Shown piece by piece: positions 15,427 to 22,379 of a stretch of 32,665 nt of DNA. Within the stretch, counting starts at the first letter, position 1. Each line of letters opens with the position of its first letter. The notes under the pieces were generated by a model. The model did not search any database. It saw only the letters and a list, made by a program, of their open reading frames with translations, and was not told the origin of the DNA. Position numbers and translations under genes: made by a program. This DNA comes from Rhodospirillaceae bacterium (lineage in GTDB: Bacteria > Pseudomonadota > Alphaproteobacteria > UBA8366), in NCBI GenBank assembly GCA_002715005.1, contig PAXN01000011.1, positions 39,410 to 72,074 on the forward strand. The letters run 5' to 3'.

Positions 15427-16635
15427 ATGCCGAAGGACATTTCGAAATTCTACAACATTGAGGATTTGCGTCAGCAAGCGAAGAGGAACCTGCCGCATGG
15501 GATTTTCGACTTTATAAATGGCGGCGCAGAAGATGGCATTGCGGTCGAAACCAATCGTGCTGCCTATACTAATCTCAAGATTAAGAACAGGGTGTTGATC
15601 GACGTCTCGAAGCGGAGCACCGAAACCGAAATTTTTGGCAAAAAGATAGCTATGCCTTACGGCATCTCGCCGACCGGCGCCGCGGGATTGGTTTATTACG
15701 GTGGCGAAATCGGACTGGCTAAGGCAGCGGCAAAAATGGGCGTGCCGTGCACGGTAGCGACTAACGCGTTAATACCGATGGAAGAAATCGCCGAAGCGGC
15801 GGGCGGTAATCTTTGGTTCCAGCTCTATATGTGGGCGGATAAGGAGATGAGCATGAAGTTTCTGGAGCGTGTAAAGGCGGCTGGTTTCGATACCCTTATC
15901 GTCACCGTCGACGGGCCGGTTGGTCCTAACCGAGAATACAATAAGAAAAATGGTTTTGCGACGCCCCTCAAATACACACCGAAACTCCTTGCCCAACTGT
16001 TGGTCAAACCCAATTGGTGTTATCAGGTACTGCTTAAGCAGTATGTCAATCGCGGCGAATTTAAGAAGGAGAACTATCCAGAAGAGCTCGAACGCAGCGT
16101 TTTGTCGGCCAAAGAGGAGATGTCGGTAGTCAAGACCGATAGCCAGTGCTGGGAGGATTTGCGTAAGATTCGCGATATGTGGAAAGGTAATCTGTTGATT
16201 AAAGGTCTGCAGAGTGCGGAAGATGCGGTGCTCGCAGCGGATGAGGGACTTGAGGGTGTCGTGCTATCAAATCATGGCGGTAGATATGTCGACTGCGCAC
16301 CGGCCCCTTTACAGGTGCTGGCCGAGACCAAGGCTGCGGTTGGTGACCGGCTCAAGGTTATAATTGATTCTGGTGCTCGCCGGGGTTCCGATCTTGTAAA
16401 AGCCATGGCACTAGGAGCGGATATGGTAATGTCCGGTCGACCGACGCTGTTCGGTGCTGCCGCAGCCTACGAGGCGGGGGCATATCGGGCACTCGAAATT
16501 TTTCATACCGAAATGGATCGGGTTATGGCCCAGTTGGGGCTTAATAGTATCGATGAGATTGGGCCGCAAATATTCTGGAATCCACCGGAGTGGGTGCCAC
16601 AGCCGGCGCCACTTTTGAAGGCGGCGGCGGAGTAA
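15427..16635 (+). CDS. FMN-dependent 2-hydroxyacid dehydrogenase, copy 3 (Tyr24 replaced by Phe)
   Basis: A 402-residue third paralogue. The start at ATG 15427 is set by GGAGG at 15415-15419, seven bases upstream; an in-frame TTG at 15421 is too close to that site. Flavin and catalytic residues match the other copies (FQLY, TVDGPVGPNRE, LIKGLQ, SNHGGRY, DSGARRGSD), with one exception: the residue aligned to glycolate oxidase Y24 is F29, coded by TTT at 15511-15513, where copies 1 and 2 have tyrosine. In glycolate oxidase this tyrosine binds the substrate carboxylate, and its loss weakens substrate binding but leaves activity. So this copy may prefer a different acid or be a slower variant. 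Together with copies 1 and 2 it points to duplication followed by specialisation. Confidence 0.9.
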   Translation: MPKDISKFYNIEDLRQQAKRNLPHGIFDFINGGAEDGIAVETNRAAYTNLKIKNRVLIDVSKRSTETEIFGKKIAMPYGISPTGAAGLVYYGGEIGLAKAAAKMGVPCTVATNALIPMEEIAEAAGGNLWFQLYMWADKEMSMKFLERVKAAGFDTLIVTVDGPVGPNREYNKKNGFATPLKYTPKLLAQLLVKPNWCYQVLLKQYVNRGEFKKENYPEELERSVLSAKEEMSVVKTDSQCWEDLRKIRDMWKGNLLIKGLQSAEDAVLAADEGLEGVVLSNHGGRYVDCAPAPLQVLAETKAAVGDRLKVIIDSGARRGSDLVKAMALGADMVMSGRPTLFGAAAAYEAGAYRALEIFHTEMDRVMAQLGLNSIDEIGPQIFWNPPEWVPQPAPLLKAAAE

Positions 16636-16699
16636 GCTGCTGACGAGTGTCGCTAACGATTTTTACTCGGCGCTGAAGGCGCGAAAGGCCGAGATCGAG
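16636..16699 (+). other. possible N-terminal extension of the aminotransferase gene
   Basis: The aminotransferase frame stays open upstream of the TTG at 16700 back into the end of the dehydrogenase gene. The codons from 16640 read LTSVANDFYSALKARKAEIE, a plausible amphipathic helix. There is no ATG, GTG or TTG in this stretch, but CTG codons at 16637 and 16640 follow GGAG at 16629-16632 at normal spacing. The true start may therefore be a rare CTG. Confidence 0.4.
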
Positions 16700-17989
16700 T
16701 TGCGCCATGCGGAGCTCACGCTAGGCTCGGCTGGGCGCTTCGCAGAGGCGAAAAAGGTGTTGCCTGGCGGCTATACGCGCGACGCAATCATCCGCGACCC
16801 TTATCCGATCTTTATTGAGCGTGGCGAGGGCTCCACGGTAACCGATGTTGATGGGCGCTTACTCGATGATTGGTGTTTGAACGCAACGTCACTTGCAATT
16901 GGCCATGCCGATCCGCGCGTCGTGAAGGTCGCCACCGAGCAGACTACACGCGGCAGCGCCTTCCACACGATGACTGGCGACGAAACTGCCTTGGCCGAGC
17001 TCCTCATCGAACGAATTCCGTCGGCTGAAATGGTGCGCTTTACTAATTCCGGTAGTGAGGCAGTGATGATCGCCATACGTATTGCGCGCGGTGTGACCGG
17101 CCGCAAGCTAATCGTAAAATTCGAAGGTAGCTATCACGGTACCTACGACGAAGTGCAATGGTCTGTCGGACCACCGCGGGATAAGTTCGGTCCTGCAGAT
17201 GATCCCAATGTTGTTGCTGATAGCGGCGGTTTAACCGGCAGTGACGGTAGGGTCTCCGTATTGCCTTATAACGATGCTGCAGTGTTGGAGGCGTTCATGG
17301 CCGCACACGGCGAAGGTGTTGCGGCTGTTATCGTCGAGCCGATGGCAAATCGGATGGGCTCGGTGGTGCCGGCGGCTGATTTCCTTCAAAAAGCGCGTGA
17401 TAGCTGTTCGTCGGCGGGTGCATTATTGATCTTTGACGAGGTGATTGCCTATCGCCTCGGTTATGGTGGTGCGCAGACGGTCTTTGGTATTAAGCCGGAT
17501 ATTACCACTCTCGGTAAAAGCATAGGTGGTGGGTTTCCTGTAGGTGGTATTGTTGGGCGAAAAGACATCATGATGATAACCGAGCCGGGTCGGAAAGGTC
17601 GCGTCACCCATGCCGGGACATATAACGGCAATCCGGTTACTATGTCCGCGGGACGTGTGACGCAGGAAATCCTGACACTCAATGTCCATCGCGAAATTGA
17701 TGCGATGGGTGAGCACATCCGCAGTGAGCTCCGCCATTTGACGGAGGGTCTGCCCATCACTGTCAGCGGTGGCGGTCCGTTCTTTAAGTTGAATGCGAGC
17801 GGGCGTAAAATTTTCAATTATCGTGACGCTGTCAGCTGCGACAAAGAATGGCAGCGGCTAGCTTCTCTGGCGCTATTAAATCGAGATATAGTGATTTCAG
17901 GCTCTTTGGCGGGGTGCACCGCGTCTACAACAACTGACATGCAGGTATCGTCGTTGTTAGAGGGTGTAAAAGAGATATTGAACGTCTAA
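16700..17989 (+). CDS. class III PLP aminotransferase, glutamate-1-semialdehyde aminomutase-like
   Basis: A 429-residue fold-type I PLP enzyme. The Schiff-base lysine is K273 in TLGKSIGGGFPVGG, the PLP-ring aspartate is D246 in LIFDEV, the phosphate-binding NSGSEA is at 116-121 and the second-subunit threonine is T308 in HAGTYNGNP. The closest recognisable branch is glutamate-1-semialdehyde 2,1-aminomutase-like, but these proteins in catabolic operons often are omega-aminotransferases acting on aldehydes or beta-amino acids. The gene is last in the operon with the 2-oxoacid decarboxylase, so amination of the aldehyde product is a natural role. Only a TTG start (16700) is available within the clear family match; the frame extends upstream (see 16636-16699). 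Its stop overlaps the stop of the opposing gene by four bases. Confidence 0.83.
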   Translation: MRHAELTLGSAGRFAEAKKVLPGGYTRDAIIRDPYPIFIERGEGSTVTDVDGRLLDDWCLNATSLAIGHADPRVVKVATEQTTRGSAFHTMTGDETALAELLIERIPSAEMVRFTNSGSEAVMIAIRIARGVTGRKLIVKFEGSYHGTYDEVQWSVGPPRDKFGPADDPNVVADSGGLTGSDGRVSVLPYNDAAVLEAFMAAHGEGVAAVIVEPMANRMGSVVPAADFLQKARDSCSSAGALLIFDEVIAYRLGYGGAQTVFGIKPDITTLGKSIGGGFPVGGIVGRKDIMMITEPGRKGRVTHAGTYNGNPVTMSAGRVTQEILTLNVHREIDAMGEHIRSELRHLTEGLPITVSGGGPFFKLNASGRKIFNYRDAVSCDKEWQRLASLALLNRDIVISGSLAGCTASTTTDMQVSSLLEGVKEILNV

Positions 17990-18957
17990 TACCCTCGTGC
18001 CGGATCGACGATATTCGCCAGCGCTTCTCCTTTGATCCAGCGTTCGAGATTGTTGCAAAAAAGGTTGGTTACGTCATCTTCCCAATCAATCATATCGCCG
18101 GCAGTGTGCGGCGTGATGACCACGTTCTCTAATGTCCAGAGCGGGCTCTCGGGAGGCAGTGGCTCGGTAGCAAAAACGTCGAGGACAGCAGCGCCGAGAC
18201 GGCCACTTTCGATTGCGGCTACCAAAGCATTTTCCTCCACGATATGGCCGCGACCGGTATTGATCAGGCAGGCGCCGGGTTTCATTGTCGCAATGACCTC
18301 CGCGTTAAACAGGCCGCGTGTTTCCTCGGTTAGCGGTAACACATTAAGTACAAAGTCCGCCTTGCCTAGAGCGTCGTGAAGCCGATCGGTGCCGACCACC
18401 TCGTCTGCATGTTCGGACGGTTTGGGGTGGGCGCGAACGCCGATGACTTTGAGCCCAACGGCTTTAGCAAGCCGCCCAACCTCCACACCGATCCTCCCGA
18501 AACCGATCACGGCGAGTGTCGCACCAGCGGCAGAGACCAGTAGTTTCTTATCCCAGAGGCTTTTCGATTGATTACGCGCCATACGCGGGAAGCCGAGCCG
18601 GTGATTGAGGATTGCCCATAGAGTGTATTGCGCCATCACTTCAGCATGTATGCCTGACGCATTGGTGATTGTGACCTTGTTGGTGTCCCAAGGCGTCCAG
18701 TGATCCACTCCGGCGCCCGAAGCCTGAATCCATTTCACGCTATCACAGCAGAGGATGGCTTCGCGAGGAAAGGGTTCACTCTTGCCGATCTTGAAGGCGA
18801 AAACTATTTCTGGTTTTTGCGCATCAAGTGCATCTGGTACTGCGTCATGACTATCAACGGTAACAAGTGGCAATTCCGGCACTTTGGTAAGAATTTGACG
18901 GGCAAGCGGCTCCGGTTCAGCCTGAAACAGAAGGGTCTTTGGTAAGGCCTTATTCAT
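17986..18957 (-). CDS. D-2-hydroxyacid dehydrogenase (GhrA-like NAD(P)-dependent reductase)
   Basis: A 323-residue D-isomer-specific 2-hydroxyacid dehydrogenase. The nucleotide fold has GFGRIG (152-157), and the catalytic triad is R236 (NTGRG), E265 (FATEP) and H284 (TPHTAG). The strand after the glycine motif ends VIGVRAHP, with an arginine instead of an acidic residue, which favours NADPH and hence reduction of a 2-oxoacid such as glyoxylate or hydroxypyruvate. No transmembrane part. It lies 28 bp after the MFS gene on the same strand, so it is probably the last gene of that operon. There is no clear ribosome binding site at the ATG. It is convergent with the aminotransferase, sharing the bases CTAA at the stop codons. 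Confidence 0.87.
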   Translation of the reverse strand: MNKALPKTLLFQAEPEPLARQILTKVPELPLVTVDSHDAVPDALDAQKPEIVFAFKIGKSEPFPREAILCCDSVKWIQASGAGVDHWTPWDTNKVTITNASGIHAEVMAQYTLWAILNHRLGFPRMARNQSKSLWDKKLLVSAAGATLAVIGFGRIGVEVGRLAKAVGLKVIGVRAHPKPSEHADEVVGTDRLHDALGKADFVLNVLPLTEETRGLFNAEVIATMKPGACLINTGRGHIVEENALVAAIESGRLGAAVLDVFATEPLPPESPLWTLENVVITPHTAGDMIDWEDDVTNLFCNNLERWIKGEALANIVDPARGY

Positions 18958-18985
18958 ATAATAGTTTATAGCACTAGGGAGGTAA

Positions 18986-20215
18986 TTATTGTAGCCGGCG
19001 GTTTAGTGTGAGAATGAGCGCCAAACCTACGGTTGCCATTGTTGCCAAGAAACCGAAGAAATAACGGAATCCTTCGGCCCCAGCATGGGTGTCGAGAAAC
19101 CAGCCCGCGATCAGGTGTGAGAAAATATCTGGCGTATAGGCAATCATAGAGACTAGTCCAATTGAAATACCGGTCAACGCAAGCGGGATGCGGCATTCCT
19201 CCATCAATGCGAAATAGATACCGCGTAATGCGAACAGCATTACGGAGATTACTGTAACCTGCGCGAATAATAATTGGTAAGAGCTGGCTGACGATGGGAC
19301 CGCCCAGAGCGAACCGTAAAGCAACGCGAGAGTGGAAAAACCTATTGTGATGCCACGGGTGACGCCAATTCTGTCTGCGATCAAGCCGGCGAAGATTGCA
19401 GCGATAGGGCGCAGCCAATCGCGGAATGTACCAAGTTGGGCCCCGAAAAGTTTGCTTTCACCAAGGCCGCGTTCTGCGTATGCCGGGAAGTAATAGGAAC
19501 CAGTGAAAATCAGATAAGCAAAAAATATGATGCCGGCCATAAACCATACCTTCGGTGTCGTCAGGGCACGCCGCAGTAAGCCCTCGGCAGAGCTTTTTGC
19601 GGTGCCTCGCATCGGGGGATCCTCGGCGAGTAGAAACCAGACAATGATGCCACTTAGCAAAGGGGCGCCAGTATAGACGTATATCACAGCGACCAGCCCT
19701 GCGCGCGGATTTGCGTCTCCGCCAGCGAAGGCAAAGGCCGTGGTTGCAAGTGTCGCCATAACGGCAGCGGTGGCACCGCGCCCGCCTTCGAGCAGTCCGA
19801 AACTCGTACCTTGAGTTTCTGACGTGCCCCAAAGCCGCGTTGCCTTAAGCAGCGCTGCCCAAAAGGTGAGAATCGAGGTCACGCCCCAAAACGCGTGCAG
19901 CGCAAGCATTAGTGGATAGGTCGGTATCGCCAGCATCACAAGCCCTCCGGCACCGGTGGCTATGAGCGAGAAGGATAGTAAGCGACGCACGGATATCCGG
20001 TCCGCGAGCCAGCCGCCGGGCAAGTAACAGGCGAGCGCCAAGAGGCCAAACATTGAGCTCAGAAAACCTAGCTCGAAACTTGAAATACGAAAGACTTCTT
20101 CCAGCGAGGTTTGAAAGGTTTTCCGCATATAAGGCAAGAGGAATATCGCTTCCCCCGCCAGCATAAGACTAGCCATGGTCAGCCAACGGTGAAGATTAGA
20201 TGTGTGGGAGAGCAT
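18986..20215 (-). CDS. MFS transporter
   Basis: An integral membrane protein of about 409 residues with some twelve hydrophobic segments. The cytoplasmic loop GGWLADRISVRR between segments 2 and 3 is the major facilitator signature, and GLLEGGRG follows segment 5. The pattern recalls the YihN-like and organophosphate/sugar-acid branches of the MFS, though I cannot place it firmly. It is the only transporter in the window, so it probably imports the substrate of the OtnK-OtnC operon upstream, such as a tetronate or related acid. The ATG at 20215 begins just before the first membrane segment; an in-frame TTG at 20272 would add 19 residues with no family look. Neither start has a clear ribosome binding site. 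Confidence 0.85.
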   Translation of the reverse strand: MLSHTSNLHRWLTMASLMLAGEAIFLLPYMRKTFQTSLEEVFRISSFELGFLSSMFGLLALACYLPGGWLADRISVRRLLSFSLIATGAGGLVMLAIPTYPLMLALHAFWGVTSILTFWAALLKATRLWGTSETQGTSFGLLEGGRGATAAVMATLATTAFAFAGGDANPRAGLVAVIYVYTGAPLLSGIIVWFLLAEDPPMRGTAKSSAEGLLRRALTTPKVWFMAGIIFFAYLIFTGSYYFPAYAERGLGESKLFGAQLGTFRDWLRPIAAIFAGLIADRIGVTRGITIGFSTLALLYGSLWAVPSSASSYQLLFAQVTVISVMLFALRGIYFALMEECRIPLALTGISIGLVSMIAYTPDIFSHLIAGWFLDTHAGAEGFRYFFGFLATMATVGLALILTLNRRLQ

Positions 20216-20339
20216 AGCGTTACCGTCTTCGGTCCGGAACTCCCGGTAGGGTGGGGGGCCAGATGAGTTCAAATGAAAGTGAAGGCGGGTAGAATTCCTT
20301 AATTAATTTTACATGCATTGAATGAACTTAAACGACATT

Positions 20340-20366
20340 CTGGATACCCGTCTTTGCGGAAATGAC
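20340..20366. repeat. degenerate alphaproteobacterial palindromic intergenic repeat
   Basis: The sequence CTGGATACCCG, TCTTT, then GCGGAAATGAC closely follows the intergenic palindrome CTGGAT-CCCGC-TTTCGCGGGAATGAC, which I recall as scattered through many alphaproteobacterial genomes. This copy has lost part of its pairing (only CCG/CGG remains well matched), so it looks like an old copy. It lies 21 bp past the OtnC stop and before the MFS start, where it could act as a weak terminator or transcript stabiliser. Confidence 0.55.
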
Positions 20367-20386
20367 TTTGATGCCTGGGTGCTGGC

Positions 20387-21022
20387 TCAATTAGCAAATT
20401 TTTCCTGCAGCGCCGCTACTTGTTCGTCGGTCAGGAATCTTGTTTTTACGTCTTTCAGCATCAGGAACAGCTTAGCGGTTTCCTCTAGTTCCTCTGTAGC
20501 ATAGACCGCGTCTTCCAGTGATTTACCAGCGACCACAGGTCCGTGATTGGCGAGTAGTACCGCATGATGGTCAGACGCCATTTCTCGAACCGCGCGGGCA
20601 AGGTTTAAATCGCCCGGTGGAAAATAGGGTACCAGCGGCAGCGTGCCGATTTTCATAACGTAATAGGCGGTGATTGGCGGCAGCACGTTCTTTGGGTTGA
20701 TGTCGTGTAGGCAACTGACCGCAACCGAATGCGTAGAATGTAGGTGGACAACAGCGCCGGTCTGCGGCCGTTCCTCGTACATTGCGATATGCAGAAAGGT
20801 TTCCTTAGTCGGGGGGTCGCCGGAAATAAGATTTCCCTCATTGTCAAGTTTGGAGATTTTCGCCGGATTGAGATTGCCCATGGTGGAGCCGGTCGGCGTC
20901 ATCAGCCAGCCATCCTCGATACGCGCGCTGATATTGCCTGATGAGCCGAAGGTCAGGCCTCTGTCATACATGGATTTGGCTAGACGTGTAATGTCGTCTC
21001 GCATTTTGGTTTCCTGGCTCAT
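20387..21022 (-). CDS. otnC: 3-oxo-tetronate 4-phosphate decarboxylase (class II aldolase family)
   Basis: A 211-residue class II aldolase/adducin-family enzyme. Zinc ligands are H93 and H95 (VVHLHSTHS) and H160 (LANHGPV), with catalytic E74 in TKETFLH. GLTFGSSGNIS (22-32) is characteristic of the OtnC branch. OtnC converts 3-oxo-tetronate 4-phosphate to dihydroxyacetone phosphate and CO2, the last step of threonate/erythronate breakdown. Its ATG follows the OtnK stop with no gap and its ribosome binding site (AGGAG) lies inside the kinase gene, so the two are translated together. That pairing is the strongest support for the call. Upstream pathway enzymes LtnD/DenD and OtnI are not in the window. 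Confidence 0.87.
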   Translation of the reverse strand: MSQETKMRDDITRLAKSMYDRGLTFGSSGNISARIEDGWLMTPTGSTMGNLNPAKISKLDNEGNLISGDPPTKETFLHIAMYEERPQTGAVVHLHSTHSVAVSCLHDINPKNVLPPITAYYVMKIGTLPLVPYFPPGDLNLARAVREMASDHHAVLLANHGPVVAGKSLEDAVYATEELEETAKLFLMLKDVKTRFLTDEQVAALQEKFAN

Positions 21023-22300
21023 TTATGCGTCTCCTCTTTGGAGTATATCGAATGCATTTTCAAAAAAATTATCTTCGCCGAAATTGCCCGATTTTAGGGC
21101 AAGAGCAATTTCAACTGCACCTATGGATTCTGTCCACGGAACGCCAGGCGATATTTCCGGTCCGATACGAAGCGCCTCTATAGCAAGCGCCTTCACCACT
21201 GCGCCAGAGGTTTCACCGCCCGCGGCGATCAACCGGTCCACGCCATTATTTACTAAAGAGTTGGCAATCACTCCTAACACGCACTCAATCTTCTCTCCCA
21301 CTTGCTTGCTGCCGTACTTGGCTTGAGCTTTGGCAACCTTTTCGGGTTCGTCAGATGAATAAATCAATACTGGCCCGGCATCGAGTAAGGGTGCTGCCCA
21401 AGCAATAGCCTTCTTGGCGACCTCTTCGCCTTCCATGACCGCACTAGCGTTAATCTTGAAGGCCGGCCAGTTATTCTGCCAAGCGGTAACTTGTTCGCGG
21501 GTGCGTATAGAGCAACTTCCCGCCACGATGGCTTGGTGGCCTTTTTGATAGGGTAACCGGGCAGCTGCAGTGTCTTTTAGCAAACCGCCAATGCGATAGT
21601 TTTCTGGCAAGCCAAGAGCGATTCCGGAGCCGCCGGTTATGAGTTTTAGGTCCGTGGAAGCAGCCCCGATCGTCATCAGGTCTGGGTCGCTAATAGCGTC
21701 TACGATAGCATAGCGCACGCCGGCTTGGTGAAGTTCATCATAGGCGGCTCGCACAGCTTTCTCACCGCTTATGACGCTAGCGTATTCAATCAGTCCGACT
21801 TTTTGCAGTGTTTGTCGTCCCAAAACCCGCACCAAATTGGAATCGGTCATCGGCGTGAGAGGATGATTACGCATGCCAGAATCTGATAAAAGCTCATCTC
21901 CGACGAAGAGATGGCCCTTATAGATGGTCCGTCCATTGGTAGGAAATGCGGGGCAGGCAATAGTGAAGTCCTCGCCTAAGGATGCCATAAGTGCATCTGT
22001 AACGGGACCTATATTACCACTATCGGTAGAGTCGAAGGTGGAGCAATACTTGAAAAAGAATTGCTGCGCACTTTGGTCCTGTAACCAGGCCAGCGCCTCC
22101 AGAGATTGATCGATGGCTTCTTTGGCTGGAATGGTCCGAGACTTTAGAGCAATCACTACAGCTTGCGCATCGCCAAGATCAATATTGACCTTCGGCACGC
22201 CGATCAGCTGGATCGTAGGCATGCCTTTTTTGACGAGCGTATTCGCCAAATCGGTGGCGCCGGTGAAGTCGTCTGCAATGCATCCCAGTATAATCGTCAT
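21023..22300 (-). CDS. otnK: 3-oxo-tetronate kinase (four-carbon acid sugar kinase family)
   Basis: A 425-residue kinase of the family formerly DUF1537. The N-terminal domain opens with CIADDFTGATDLANTL (7-22), the substrate-binding signature. The C-terminal nucleotide-binding domain carries AAGGETSGAVVKAL and the conserved IGPEISPGVPW and LALKSGNFG segments. OtnK phosphorylates 3-oxo-tetronate at C4 using ATP. I chose the ATG at 22300, with GAGG just upstream; an in-frame start at 22345 would add a basic tail (HAVKRRRKSEDL) not typical of the family. It lies 79 bp after the first PrpD gene and is fused in translation to otnC. The enzyme class is very likely; the four-carbon substrate is inferred from the OtnC partner. 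Confidence 0.87.
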   Translation of the reverse strand: MTIILGCIADDFTGATDLANTLVKKGMPTIQLIGVPKVNIDLGDAQAVVIALKSRTIPAKEAIDQSLEALAWLQDQSAQQFFFKYCSTFDSTDSGNIGPVTDALMASLGEDFTIACPAFPTNGRTIYKGHLFVGDELLSDSGMRNHPLTPMTDSNLVRVLGRQTLQKVGLIEYASVISGEKAVRAAYDELHQAGVRYAIVDAISDPDLMTIGAASTDLKLITGGSGIALGLPENYRIGGLLKDTAAARLPYQKGHQAIVAGSCSIRTREQVTAWQNNWPAFKINASAVMEGEEVAKKAIAWAAPLLDAGPVLIYSSDEPEKVAKAQAKYGSKQVGEKIECVLGVIANSLVNNGVDRLIAAGGETSGAVVKALAIEALRIGPEISPGVPWTESIGAVEIALALKSGNFGEDNFFENAFDILQRGDA

Positions 22301-22379
22301 GAGGTCCTCGGATTTACGGCGTCTTTTGACGGCGTGGATTAACATTTAATGGCAAATAGCGCGAGCAAGAGTGAGGAAT

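Noticed and set aside
12978-16635. The FMN dehydrogenases as MftD of a mycofactocin cluster
   Set aside because: No MftA, MftB, MftC, MftE or MftF gene is present, and their histidine motif SNHGGRY does not suggest MftD.
20670-21326. A 218-codon plus-strand open frame spanning the otnC/otnK junction
   Set aside because: It is antisense to two well-supported enzymes, is rich in Ser/Arg/Pro as expected of a shadow frame, and matches no family I know.
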